From assembly GCA_037447655.1 (NCBI GenBank), contig JBBHKE010003285.1:21714-57518 (forward strand): a stretch of 35,805 nt of DNA, in the 5' to 3' direction. The notes beneath the pieces are model-generated. The model had not been told where the DNA came from and made no database searches. It saw only the letters and a list, made by a program, of their open reading frames with translations. A program made the position numbers and the translations under genes. This DNA comes from Zygnema cylindricum. Its lineage: Eukaryota > Streptophyta > Zygnematophyceae > Zygnematales > Zygnemataceae. This document shows positions 9,940 to 20,921 of this stretch, piece after piece (position 1 is the first letter of the stretch; the number at the start of each line of letters is the position of its first letter).

Positions 9940-10490
9940 ACTCGTACATTTATTCTTCACTCGTACATTTTTCGTACATTTGCGTACAGTGTCTGTGTAT
10001 GTTTTTACTCTTTAAGGTTATTTAAGGGAAGATTTGGGGTTTTTAGGGTACAATTTCGTACATTTCGTATATTTCAGTATTGCTACCTTACATTTTTTGT
10101 ACATTTACGTACAGTGTTCGTAGTTTTCCGTAACTCTTAGGGTTATTTTTTCTAGAATTTATAGGGTACATTCTGGTACATTCCCGTATATATAGGTACA
10201 ACTGCGCTACATTTTAGTACAGTGTCCGTGCATCTCTGTACTTTTTATGGTTATTTCACTATTTGACCTATTTAAGCGGGATTTTAGGGTTTTTGAGGTA
10301 CATTCTCGTACCTTCTCATATATTTCAGTACAACTGCCTTAGAGTTGTCGTACTTTTAGGATTTTTAGGGTACACTTTCCGTATGTATTCGTACATTCCG
10401 TATATTTGCCATACCTTTTTCAGATATTTTTCAACTTTCTAGGGCTACACTTTCCGTATTTATTCGTACATTTCGTACATGACCGTACAT
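9940..10490. repeat. Diverged ~110-125-bp tandem array rich in CGTACATTT
   Basis: Successive units share TACAGTGTCYGTG (9985, 10110, 10218), TTWAGGGTTTTTAGGGTAC and repeated TTCGTACATTT. Unit length varies from 108 to 125 bp, and at least four degenerate units are visible. It lies inside the inverted-repeat element at 9342-10762 and may be its amplified interior. Confidence 0.8.
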
Positions 10491-10767
10491 AAAAAATGGC
10501 ATGAAATTTACGAAAATTATGAAATTTGACAAATACTTCGTACTTTTCGCAAAAAAGTCAAAATCCAACCGAATTGGACAAATATGCTTTGAACCAAAAC
10601 CATGTACTAACCACGAGTGTATTTATTAATTACTGTAAATCTATTTCTTCATAAACCAATATTGAGCCACGTTGCATAACATAATTTACTGTGGTTTATC
10701 CTAATAAATTTTATCCTAACAGCTCAAATAGCGGTGGGCGATTTACAGAATCTAGGGTTGTGTACCA

Positions 10768-10777
10768 NNNNNNNNNN
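10768..10777. other. Assembly gap (10 N)
   Basis: Ten N bases. A round-number gap may stand for a missing stretch of unknown length. It lies on the 3' side of the lone RRM exon at 11630-11743, where the rest of that gene would be expected. Confidence 0.98.
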
Positions 10778-11629
10778 GAAGTGAAAAGGTTTATGCGGAA
10801 AGTGTATACAAATGAGTCGAACTAACTTAATATTTCTTTGAAGACTTTCTAATGTAGCTCATTTTACTCAACTAAAAGGAAGAAGGACAAGCCGACTACG
10901 AGAAAATTAAGTAAACCAATACGAATAACTGGTTCGAAAGGGACTATATTTGTGGCATTGGAAGTTTCGCTTTTTTTCCTTGCTTCAAATAGTAGAAGAC
11001 AATTCGATAAAATCGTGCGGTAATAATACATCATAAAGGTCAAACACTGCCCAAGAGAGAAAAGTTTTTATCCCGTTTATAAAGGACTTTTCCGTTGGAA
11101 CCACCTCTTAGTTTTCAAATGCAAGAAACCATGAGGAATGACTGTATAGAAAATTGCTGCAAAAGCAGAAGCATAAAATCATTGGGTTTGATTCTCCACC
11201 AAGGTTGCCTTTTCAGGAAATATTTGCCCTATTTTTGAAAAGAGAGAACCCGTCACAAACTGGAAATACTACATAATAATGGCGTGCTAAAATAGCTTAA
11301 CAGAAGATGATAAACTTCGTTCCTTTTTTTCGCTTTGAAGGTTACGGTGTTTATATCAGGGAAAGCTTGGTCAATAAGCATAACCAAATGAATTAAAAGA
11401 GCATCAGCCGAACAGGAAGAAGGAAAATCAACTCATTTTACTCGATGTAATCTTTCAGAAGTTTCTTTATAATTCAATCAAGCTGAGTAAACATATGTGA
11501 AAGGCGTATTTGGAAAAGTGAAGTGATCCATGAGAAAATACAAACAGAAACATCCAGAAACATGCATTCCACTTTCCAGAAAAATGACAATACAAAAAAA
11601 AATTGGGAGAGACATAAAAAAATTGTCAC
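10778..11629. other. Probable intron or spacer downstream of the RRM exon
   Basis: AT-rich sequence. On the minus strand I looked for the RNP-1 motif (RGFGFV or similar) and for a Gly-rich tail and found neither. Nothing else is recognised. Confidence 0.4.
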
Positions 11630-11743
11630 CTTTGTAGATGCAATTTCACCCATGTCTGCAAACTCCTTCCGTAGTTTGTCATCATCCGTGTTGAAGGAAA
11701 GTCCTCCGACATAAACAGCGCATGGATCATCCGGATCCGCCAT
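11630..11743 (-). CDS. Glycine-rich RNA-binding protein (RRM), first exon only
   Basis: A 38-codon minus-strand exon starts ATG at 11743 (MADPDDPCAVYVGGLSFNTD) and ends MGEIASTK at a GTGACA donor. YVGGLSFNT is an RNP-2 motif, and the break after the residues preceding RNP-1 is where plant GRP7-like genes carry their intron. This is the first half of an RRM, with an intact frame. The second half (RNP-1, Gly-rich tail) is not found downstream in the 11 kb to the left edge. The 10-N gap, or transposon insertion between the exons, may explain this. It is either a real gene split by the assembly gap or a truncated remnant. The RRM assignment is strong; completeness is unknown. Confidence 0.72.
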
Positions 11744-11981
11744 AGCTTGGTAACCGTATCCGAACAAGTTGAAAGAGATAAAGATTTTGTGCTTGACTGC
11801 TATTCGGGAAGGAGGCCACAGTTTCACACGTAGCTAGAAAAGAAAATTTTGCCCTAAAATTCCGCAGCAATCTGGTATTCTGTTGTTGCTCTTCGCTGTG
11901 ACGAATGACGTTCGTACTGTACCTTATAACCAGTTGTTGGTACGGAAAGAAGATATTGCATCGTATTTTACATGTAAAAAT
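11744..11981. promoter_or_regulatory. 5' flank of the RRM exon, between it and MITE copy 2
   Basis: About 240 bp upstream of the RRM ATG (minus) and downstream of the MITE. With 12338-12908 it forms a divergent intergenic region shared with eIF3a (plus). No specific elements were identified. Confidence 0.35.
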
Positions 11982-12337
11982 CATAGTTCAAAAGTAGGTG
12001 AAAGTACGCCCATACAATATGCCTATTGTACGAAAAACATACAATATGACCTTAAGACCCATATTGTATTGGTCGCAAAAATGAAAAAAAATAGTAACAG
12101 GGTTGAGTTGCACATAGAGAATTAAACGTCATGTCTAAATTTTCAAAAACATTCGGACAAAAAAATTATTTTTCTGTGAGTTTTGAGGTATTTTTTTTAA
12201 ACCGTCAGATTCGGACGATCGGACGGTTGCTGATAAAAGTAGCAATCTAAGAAGATCACATGAAAAGCCCATAACACAACTTACGATAAAGGCGCCTACA
12301 GAAGGCCTACAATAGAAACGCCTACTTTTGAACTATG
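11982..12337. mobile_element. hAT-type MITE, copy 2 (356 bp), perfect 8-bp TSD
   Basis: Terminal inverted repeats CATAGTTCAAAAGTAGG / CCTACTTTTGAACTATG are flanked on both sides by GTAAAAAT (11974-11981 and 12338-12345), an exact 8-bp target-site duplication. The interior is homologous end to end with copy 1 (shared GGTTGAGTTGCACAT, AATTAAACGTCATGTC, AAGAAGATCACATGAAAAGC), but with a single rather than doubled 3' unit. Non-autonomous. It lies in the intergenic region between the RRM exon and eIF3a. Confidence 0.96.
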
Positions 12338-12345
12338 GTAAAAAT

Positions 12346-12908
12346 TGTTGGATATTGCGATCACGTTTTGTTGTTCTCCAATGTGGTGACTGGGTCGTTG
12401 ACTTTCTGGTGCACATATGGTCCAGGCTGTCGTACGGATGAACGCCGATTCTATGGAGTATTGAGTACGGACTGCAAAAAAAGCGTCCAGCTCATCACAA
12501 CGCCCCACGGGAAACTGGAGTAATGTAGTTGCTCTCGAATTTGCTTCTAGAAACGGAACATTACCAAGGACAATCCCCAACTGTCCTATTTTACGCTATC
12601 ATCAACGATCAAGTAATGCGGAACGGAACTATACTCAATTACAATTTCCAGCGCTCTAATGCCTCACATACTCTATTGAACATTGCTGTATGCACAGGAA
12701 GTAGTCTGGTCCACACTCTACAGTTTGTACCTTTGCATTGCGGGGCAAACACTTTCAGAAAGTCGCCAAAGGTTCAGGACGAGCCGCTTTAGGGTTTTGA
12801 TTATTTGGAAAGAGTTGTACAATTTCTTAGGTAGCCACTGGTTTTACCTTTTTCCTTCTACGAGCAGAGGCGGAGGGTTTGCCCTCTGCTTGGGAGAAAG
12901 TAGCCGCT
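12346..12908. promoter_or_regulatory. 5' flank and probable 5'UTR of eIF3a
   Basis: About 560 bp between the MITE and the eIF3a ATG. Short open frames on both strands match no family and are probably chance. The last ~60 bp (GGCGGAGGGTTTGCCCTCTG, GAGAAAGTAGCCGCT) are more GC-rich and probably belong to the 5'UTR. No TATA box could be assigned with confidence. Confidence 0.4.
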
Positions 12909-15900
12909 ATGGCGACTTTCGCAAAGCCTGAGAATGCGCTGAAGCGTGCCGAAGGTAAGCATGCGTCTGAAGGGAGACTTTTCTACCGAGTCTTTGATGA
13001 CTTATTTTATGTGTTTGAACTTATGTAATAAAAGAGATGGAAGTCCGAGGGAGGGCAGGATGTTTTTCAGTGTCAAATCAGGAGGGCTATGTGAATTAAC
13101 AATTATCATCATGTGTGGGAGAAAGGGCATTCGGAAACTTGTTGTGGTGAACATCGAAGCACGGTTTTACTGCGACAACCATAATTAGTATACGCATTAC
13201 AGATCTGCTTCATTTTGAGTTCGTGTTTTTGAGATGCTTTTATAATAGCAGACGCTGTGCACACTGTCTTTTTTTTTGTTGTTTGTTTTTTTTGGGTGTT
13301 TGAGAATTGCTCGTTTTTTCTTGGAGCATCTTTCTTGTTGTTGACACTTTCAAAGAGTATATGAAATTTGCTCTCGAGAAGACCTATTCTTGATAAGTCA
13401 AAAGAATTGTCTTATTTCATTGACTCTTATTAAGTCTTATCTCCTATTTTTCCATTGCAGAGTTGATGAATGTTGGACAGAAGCAAGCAGCTCTTCAAGC
13501 TCTTCACGACCTCATAACGTCAAAGCGGTATCGAGCATGGCAGAAGACCTTGGAAAAGATCATGTTCAAGTACGTGGAGCTCTGTGTGGACATGCAAAAG
13601 GGCAGGTTTGCAAAGGACGGTTTGATCCAATACAGGATAGTGTGTCAGCAGGTGAATGTGAGTTCTTTGGAGGAAGTTATAAAACACTTCATGAAGCTGT
13701 CAACAGAGAAGGCAGAACAAGCACAGGCACAGGCAGCAGCAGAGGTGACTGCTCTCGATGTAAAGGATTTGGAGGAGGATAAAACGCCAGAGGATTTGAT
13801 GCTTAGTTTTGTTAGTGGTGAGAAAGGAAAGGATCGTGCGGATCGTGAGCTTGTTACACCTTGGTTTAAGTTTCTATGGGAAACATATCGAACGGTTTTG
13901 GAAATTCTTCGAAACAATTCAAAGTTGGAATCACTGTACGCTGTAAGTGGAACCTTTTTTTAACTGACGATTTAGTAGCTGGACCTTGGGGTTCTGTTAG
14001 TATCAATTCAGTAGAATGTTCTGCTTTCGTTACCTTTGGACTTTATTTAAAACATAATTGTAAATGCTTTGTGTGTAAACAGAGTTGAGTGAAGGCTTCC
14101 TCGGTTTCAGAAATGTTGCTGATTTAATCCGTAATGCTTCCTTAGCATATATGTCTATTACACCGTGAGCTCCTTCCCTATTCCTCTGAGCCAATTTGTA
14201 GTTCTCAGTTGTCTTTTTTGTGTTTTCTTTGCAGATGACTGCACACCGCGCGTTTCAGTTTTGCTTACAGTACAAGCGAACAACAGAGTTTCGGCGGTTG
14301 TGTGAAATTCTTAGGAACCATCTGGCTAACCTAAATAAGTACAGGGACCAACGTGACAGACCGGACCTCACACAGCCTGAAAGTTTACAGCTTTACTTGG
14401 AGACCAGATTTGAGCAGCTGAAGGTGGCAACAGAGCTCGAACTATGGCAGGTCAGCTGCTAAGAACCCTGATGGTGTTTTTTTTAACGTGACGCACTTTC
14501 TCTTCAAAATAGAAATCCTTTTTGCGATCTTTTTGATCTATTATTGCAAAGCTTGAATAACCTGATGGTTAAAAAATGTCTTTGTAGTATAATCTACCCT
14601 AATTATATGATAAAACAGCAAAAAACAGTGATATTTTAGATATTTGGCTATGGCATTTCCTCGCGTCTTTTATGTATGTTCAGTGTAATAGAGTATACTA
14701 TCTGCTGGATTGTCTTACAAACAGGATTGGTTTTTCTTTTTCGGAGCTTGCCAATTGCGAGGCTTAGGCATGTACCCTTGAAATAGAGAGGGGGTTATCT
14801 GTGGCTGTTGAGGATTTTGATGTGATACATGCCAGTTTTTCTTGTACTTTCTTAATCAGACTTTTTTGTCCACAAGGGTTGGAGTATCTTTTGCAGAGAC
14901 GACAAATTAGCAAGATAGCTTGTCTTTCATCATCCTGATTGTAAATATTTTCTGGTGGTGGAGATACTGTTTACCATTCATTATGTATGGTCATGAAGTC
15001 TTGGTGTGTGTCAGGCCTTATATACAGCAGTACCAATTCGTTGTTATGCTGGGAAGTTAAAAGAAGGAAAAAAATGCTTTTGTCTCACAAGCGTAGAATG
15101 GCCAATTGTGGCAGCTATCTCACTTGCTTTATCAGTTCATTTTTTTGTTATCAGGAAGCTTTTCGATCCATAGAAGACATTCACGGCCTGATGTCCCTGG
15201 TCAAGAAGTCTCCAAAGCCTCAAATGATGGCAATTTATTATGCCAAGCTTACCAAGATTTTCTGGATGTCAGAAAATCACCTTTACCATGCTTATGCATG
15301 GTATAAATTGTACAATCTGCAAAAGAGTTACAACAAAAACCTGAAGGAGAAGGACTTACAATTGATGGCAGCGTCTGTTATTCTAGCTACTTTGTCTGTG
15401 TCTCCTTATGATCACAAGCACGGTGCACATCATTTTGAACTGGAGATGGAGAAAGACCGTAATGTGCGAATGGCTAACTTGCTCGGCTTTTCTCTCGATC
15501 CAAAGAGAGACAGCCGGGAATTGGTGAGTCGTCGATTCCCTAGCAGTAGATTCTTACGTTTTATTTTATGTACTAATTTTAAGCTTTTGAAATTATGTAA
15601 AACTTTTGATTTAAGTGTTGTATTGCAGTAGTAGTAGTTGGGCTTCCTGTTCAGAACACATCCTCCAAACTGTTCATCGGATGTCGTCATGGATTTGGGA
15701 ACCACACTTTATAGCCACTTCCCTTCGTGCTGCTACATTTCTCTTGAATGACTTGTCTCTCTGAACACTCTGTAATTACTAATCATTCTTTTGTTGTTTG
15801 TATTGATGCAGTTGTCAAGATCAGCCCTTATGCAAGAGCTGGTATGTTCTCTTCATGTTAATTCGAACAAAACAACCTTTCCAATTGAAGTGTCCTTTCG

Positions 15901-18900
15901 CTGAATGGAAGTTCTATTGTAATACAATAGTTTTTTTTCTGTTTGAGGCAACTGTTTGTGTTGTTTCCTTGCTATTGAACATTTTATTTTATGTTGTTAA
16001 TGCATGTGGTCAGAATGTTGTCCACTCTTGTGGGTTGCATTTGTTTTTTACCCCGTGTTTAGATATGTCTTGCACAATGCAGCAAGCTTTGATGAAAATA
16101 TTTTGTGTTGCAGATTACCAAAGGTGTTATGGCCTATGTCCCCTCTGAGGTGAAAGAACTGCATAATCTGGTGGAGACAGAATTCCACCCGCTTGACCTT
16201 GCTGTTAAGGCTGAACCTTTAATAAGCAAGCTGTCTTCTCTTAGTGATAAGCTGTCATCAGCTTCTCCAATCCCAGAAGTCCAACTGGAGCAATATGCCC
16301 CTGCATTGGAGAAGCTCTCTACCCTTCGTCTCTTGCAGCAAGTAAGACTTAGCTTTGCGCACATCTGAAATTGCCGACCTTAAGTTCTTTGTGACTTGGC
16401 TAAAGAATATGGAATAATTGATAAATAGTTTACTGCAATGGTTGCCATCTATGTCTTTTGGGGTTTCATTTGATCATATATCATTGTTTTTTGCTTTTTG
16501 CTTTGTGTCACAGACATCTCAAGTGTATCAGACGATGAAGCTTCGCAACCTCACACAGATGATTCCATTCGGAGGTTTGGATTACTTGGAGAGGCTTGTG
16601 GTTGATGCTGCCAAGTACAATTTCGTACAGATGAAAGTGGATTATCAGCATAACACTGTCCACTTTGGAGGCTATGTAAGTGATTCCTAAATTTGTGTCC
16701 AGGGTCTTTTCACGTAGGAGAATACTTGGATACTTTAGCCAGTTACCCGACTGAAAATGGTTTCATGGTTTTTGGCAAAAAGCTGACTCTTTGCTGGTGA
16801 AGCAAAAGAATGTTATGAATCAGAGCAGCTTGCATGGAAGTTTGCAATACATGATTCCTAAGTGTTTCACTCTTCAAGCCAAGCATTTGGACCAAGATAT
16901 TGGAGCTTTTTTGTAGCTCAGAAGGCTCGTTGGTTTTAAGTTTTGCCGCTGTACCAATCATTGCTGAGCGTGCATGTATTTGTTGGGAGTTGAAGAGAGG
17001 GGGAGAGATCGTGAGAGGGGTGATAAGGCAAAGCTCGTTTCGCCTTGGGATTCTTACCAGTTTTGGTTTTGAATTTTATAAATTGATGCTGAAATTTGAG
17101 GATTGCTAGACTTCTTCACCCATTTCTCTGCTGGAGAATCTAAAAGTATTGTTTTGTCTGCAGGATCTTGAATCGGACAAGGTACGGAATCATTTGGTTG
17201 TTATGACTCGCCGTCTGAGTAAGGCAGTTGGGTTAATAAATCCTGCTCCAGCTGCCAAGCCCACCAAGAATCGTTTGCCTTTCAAAGAACTGCAAGTTGC
17301 AGTGGAGAAAGAGCACCAGAGGTTGCTTGCACGGAAAATTTTGATAGAACGACGGAAAGAGGAGGCAGAACGGGAGATTATCGAGAAGGTGAGAAAAGGG
17401 TCCAGAAACTTTAGGCAAAGTTTTGGATCACCTTTGTTTACATTTCTTGCACACAGTAAAAATCTGTCTGTTCCTTTTGAGTTGCTCCTGGCAAGGCCAA
17501 TTTTTTGTATGTTCACAGCTGTCCTTATTATTGTTTGTGGAACACAGGAACGCGAAGAAAAGACAGAAAAGTTGAAACAACAGCGTCTCACTGAGGAGGC
17601 TGAGGCCAAGAGGCTCCAAGCAGAGCAAGCTAGAAGATTGGAGGAGCGCATTCGCAAGGAGCTCGAGGACAAGGAGTTGGCAGAAGCACGGGCCTTACTG
17701 GAGGATAAATTGAAGCGCGAGGCAAAGAAGAAGGGAAAGAAAGCTCCAGTGGAAGTGGTAAGCGTTATGCGTTTTTAACTTTGTATTGCAAATTATTTTT
17801 GGCTATTATTGATCTCTGCTGTATCACCAACTTGAATTCATGTCTCTTTGCTCTTAACTTTTTCCTTTGATCTTCCTTAATGTGCAGAATCAAGGTAATC
17901 ATGATTTTTCTTTTTTACGAATTTGTGATTGGGCAAATAACATGTTCCTTCTTTTGTGAAGCAGGAGGGTAAGCTCGACAAGCAGTCTTTACTTCAGGCT
18001 GCTCTGGAGGAGCAAATCAAGGAGAAGCAGGAAATGGAAAGAAAGCTTCAGAAGACGGCGAAATTGATGGACTATTTGGAACGTGCTAGACGTGAGGAAG
18101 AAAGGCCTCTGATTGAAGCAGCGTATCAGAAGAAGCTGGTGGATGACCGCGTCTACCATGATCAGCAGTATGCAGTAAGTTTTTTCAGGATTAATCATGC
18201 ATGACTATGTAATCAGCAATTTATAATATAAAATGATAAAAGGATTGAAATCCCGGTTTTTGGCTTAATGTTCTTCTTTAGGGCTGGAAATTCAGTTGAA
18301 CATGTTATCATGAGTTTGTTCACCGGGTTCATGACTGATTTTGACTAAATCATGTCAATGCCCAAATTTACTAATTGCTTTCTTTTTCTTTTGTGGCTGG
18401 GACTTGCAGTTATTGCTGGAGCAGAGCAAGCAACAGCATGTATTGGACCTGGAAGAAAAGCACCGCCTTTCTCGCATGATGGCTGACAAGGTGAGTTTAC
18501 AATTTCTGTTCGAGGTTTCCTTGGGTTGTGGGTTAGCCTTGTTGGCTGGTTGTGAGTGTCATGTACTTTTTGTGTATATTACATATTTATGGTTGTGAGT
18601 TAGTCTCCTTGAATGTCAGGTATTGTTTGTGGGTATAGTACACCGCGAATCGTAATTAGAGTAAATTACTCTAATTCGGTCGCTCGAAATTTCGACTCTA
18701 TCACTTGAAATAGAGTAAACGATTCTAAATTTTTCATCATTCTATTTAAGGTAAAGTTTAATTAGCATTTTTAATTCTCTTATAGGTTCGTTTTAAATAG
18801 TGTGGAGTACGGACGGTGTCAGACCGTGCAAAATTGTACTTTTTTAAGTAAAAAAGTACAAATAATGATTTAATACAGGCCGTTATCATGTAATTGCGCT

Positions 18901-20921
18901 TTAACAAACCGCGTAGTGCAAACGTCATAGTGACGATAAACTGTACGTTTTGCCAAATTCTGTACGAATACCTTATTTACAGTAGAAGATATTAGCGTGC
19001 CAAATTAAAGTACTTAAATAAATTAGAGTAAACTTCATAGTTGAAAAAGCTCTATCACATAAATTAGCGTTAATTACTCTAATTTTTTTTTCAAGTTTTT
19101 GTACTCTAATTTTTTCATTACTCTAATTACAATTCGCGGTGTACTGATTGACTGATGTACCAATGTCCTACTGTGCCTTTATTTTGTTTCTGTATGCTTT
19201 TAGTTCATTCATGGATGAATGTTACTGATCAACTGACAACATTTTTTGAAGAGAAATTAAGTTTGTTGTATGGGTATTTTTGAGGAATGCCGGTGAAGAT
19301 TGGCCGAAGGGAGAAGAGAGAAAGTGGTTACTGGATATTCTGTTTTTGTTTAGTGCTCAAAGTAGGACATTTTCCATGGACGTGGTGAAAGATGTTTTTT
19401 ACCAGCAGGGAGTCGGGTCTATTCGAACCCAAGAGAAATAGTTGCGAAATGACGGTATTTCAGTTGTTTAGTCTCTTTTTTTTTTTTCCTTTTTTGGGCT
19501 GTGTTTTAGGAGTTTTAAGAAAAAGTCGTTACAAGAATGTCATGTGTTCTCTGGTTTGATATTTGTTTTAATTTGGCCGTACTTTAGGAGTTATTTCAAG
19601 GATATCATGCTTTTTCGTGTCTGATTTTTTATTTTCCTCCTTTGGCTTCCTCAGGAGGAGTTTCAAGAACAAGTCATCTCAAGGCGCCGTGGCGAGTTTG
19701 AGCGTCTCAAACGTGAGAGGGAAGAAAAGCTCGCAGAAATTCGGGAAATGAAGCGGGCAGAAAGGCTACAGCTTCGTAAAATGGAATACTATAAGAGACA
19801 GGAAGAGGCAAGGGTACGAAAGCAGTTGGAGGAAGAGTTGGCAAGGAAGCGAGAAGGTGAGAACTTTGCTCCTTGTTTTCTGGGTCTCATTGCATACAGT
19901 ATGCTTAAATGTTTAGTGTTTAATAGGGTCTGTTATTGTTGTAGAGAAGTTGCTGAATTATGCGTTTCAGATTTCTGCAGACTAACGCTGCTTACAGTAA
20001 AATTGTTTTTATCAGCTCTCTTTAATTTTCTGTTTTCTTTCTATCTTGCTATCATTTTCTCCTTTTTTTTTAGTTGCGCAGCATGACTTGCAGGCTTCAC
20101 AGCTTAATTTTGTACTATTTTTTTTTTAACCCTGCTATATATTCCTGTGCAATATAGTCTTAAGGTAATTGGAGTGTTGAGATACATGGCTCAATTCTTT
20201 TGTTTATAGTACCTTACATGCTCCTTTCTTACCGGTTTTTGTTGGGATCTCAGAGGAGGAACGAAAGAGGAAGGAGGAAGAGGAGAGACAGAAGAAGCTG
20301 GATGAGATCGCTGCCAAACAGCGCCAGCGAGAGCAAGAAGCTGAGGAAAAACTACGAAAAGAAAAGGCTGAGATCTTAGCCCGTGAGGAATCTGCGAGGT
20401 CTTCTCGATTCGTGCCTTCGGCTCTTAGAAGGGGCCCAGAGGCAAAGGAGCCAGAAAAGTGGAACCGTAATACAGAAGACCGTGAACGACCTGTTGAGAG
20501 AGAGAGACCCTCAGAATCAGATCGTGTCCCTCCACCTCGTAGGGATGTCGGGGGAGGAGACAAATGGACGCCTTCTTCTCGAAGCCGAGCTGATACAGCT
20601 CCAGAGGAAAGAGAGGCTCCACGAGATAAATGGGTTCCTGGGCCTCGACGAGAAGCTCCTCTTGGGAGAGACGATGGTCCTAGGAGACCGACTTTCGATC
20701 GACCTTCGGCTTTCGATCGACCTTCATCGGATAAGTGGGGAGGAGGAGGAGGAGGAGCCCGACGACCGGAAGAACGATGGAGTGGTGGACCTTCACGAGA
20801 TCGTGAACCTATTCGAGAACCAGCTCGTGAACCAGTTCGTGAACCAGCTCGTGAAGGAGACGCACCTCCATCTTCAGGAGCTCCTAGTGATGGCAAATGG
20901 AGGCCTAAGTTCAGAGGTTAA
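12909..20921 (+). CDS. TIF3A1: Eukaryotic translation initiation factor 3 subunit A (eIF3a)
   Basis: Scaffold subunit of cytosolic eIF3, which recruits mRNA and 40S ribosomes. It has 13 exons: 12909-12954, 13461-13942, 14235-14450, 15155-15523, 15812-15841, 16114-16341, 16514-16675, 17164-17388, 17548-17757, 17965-18174, 18410-18490, 19655-19856, 20254-20921. Phases agree throughout and give 1042 residues, close to other plant eIF3a proteins (roughly 1000). The N-terminus [17 protein letters not shown] and the helical repeats (exons 2-4) are strongly conserved. The PCI module spans about residues 340-510 ([45 protein letters not shown]). A long charged coiled coil follows (about 560-900: [40 protein letters not shown]). 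The C-terminus is low-complexity Arg/Glu/Pro/Gly with [14 protein letters not shown], ending GKWRPKFRG. Exon 5 is only 30 nt. Start choice rests on family conservation and position. Confidence 0.97.
18641..19141. mobile_element. 501-bp TA-flanked MITE in eIF3a intron 11
   Basis: Ends CACCGCGAATCGTAATTAG and, inverted, CACCGCGAATTGTAATTAG match at 18 of 19 positions and continue as AGTAA. TA flanks both sides (18639-18640 and 19142-19143), as for Tc1/mariner-derived Stowaway MITEs. The interior is AT-rich with repeated ACTCTAATT near both ends and no coding capacity. It makes up almost half of the 1164-bp intron 11, the largest of the gene, while both splice sites remain intact. Confidence 0.9.

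Larger units (their letters stand above)
9342..10762. mobile_element. TA-flanked inverted-repeat element (non-autonomous, nested)
   Basis: The left end, preceded by TA (9340-9341), reads CACAGCCCACCGCTATTAGAG. Near 10724-10742 the reverse complement GCCCACCGCTATTTGAG is found, and the sequence continues to GTTGTG just before TA (10763-10764). The right end carries about 20 extra bases outside the inverted repeat, so the right boundary is approximate. The interior encodes nothing recognisable. It contains a hAT-type MITE inserted 43 bp from its left end and a diverged ~115-bp tandem array. TA flanks and the end motif link it to the smaller elements at 18641 and 24597, consistent with the Tc1/mariner-like (Stowaway) mode of insertion. 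Confidence 0.55.

Noticed and set aside
12335-12931. Plus-strand frames upstream of eIF3a as an N-terminal extension or separate gene
   Set aside because: They contain stops in every possible continuation, match no family, and the conserved eIF3a N-terminus starts at 12909.
18210-18350. C/D snoRNA-like motifs (ATGATAA ... CTGA) in eIF3a intron 10
   Set aside because: The C box is a poor match, there is no terminal stem and no recognisable guide region.
19410-19440. B-box-like TATTCGAACCC
   Set aside because: No matching A-box, no tRNA fold and no SINE tail. It is inside eIF3a intron 11.
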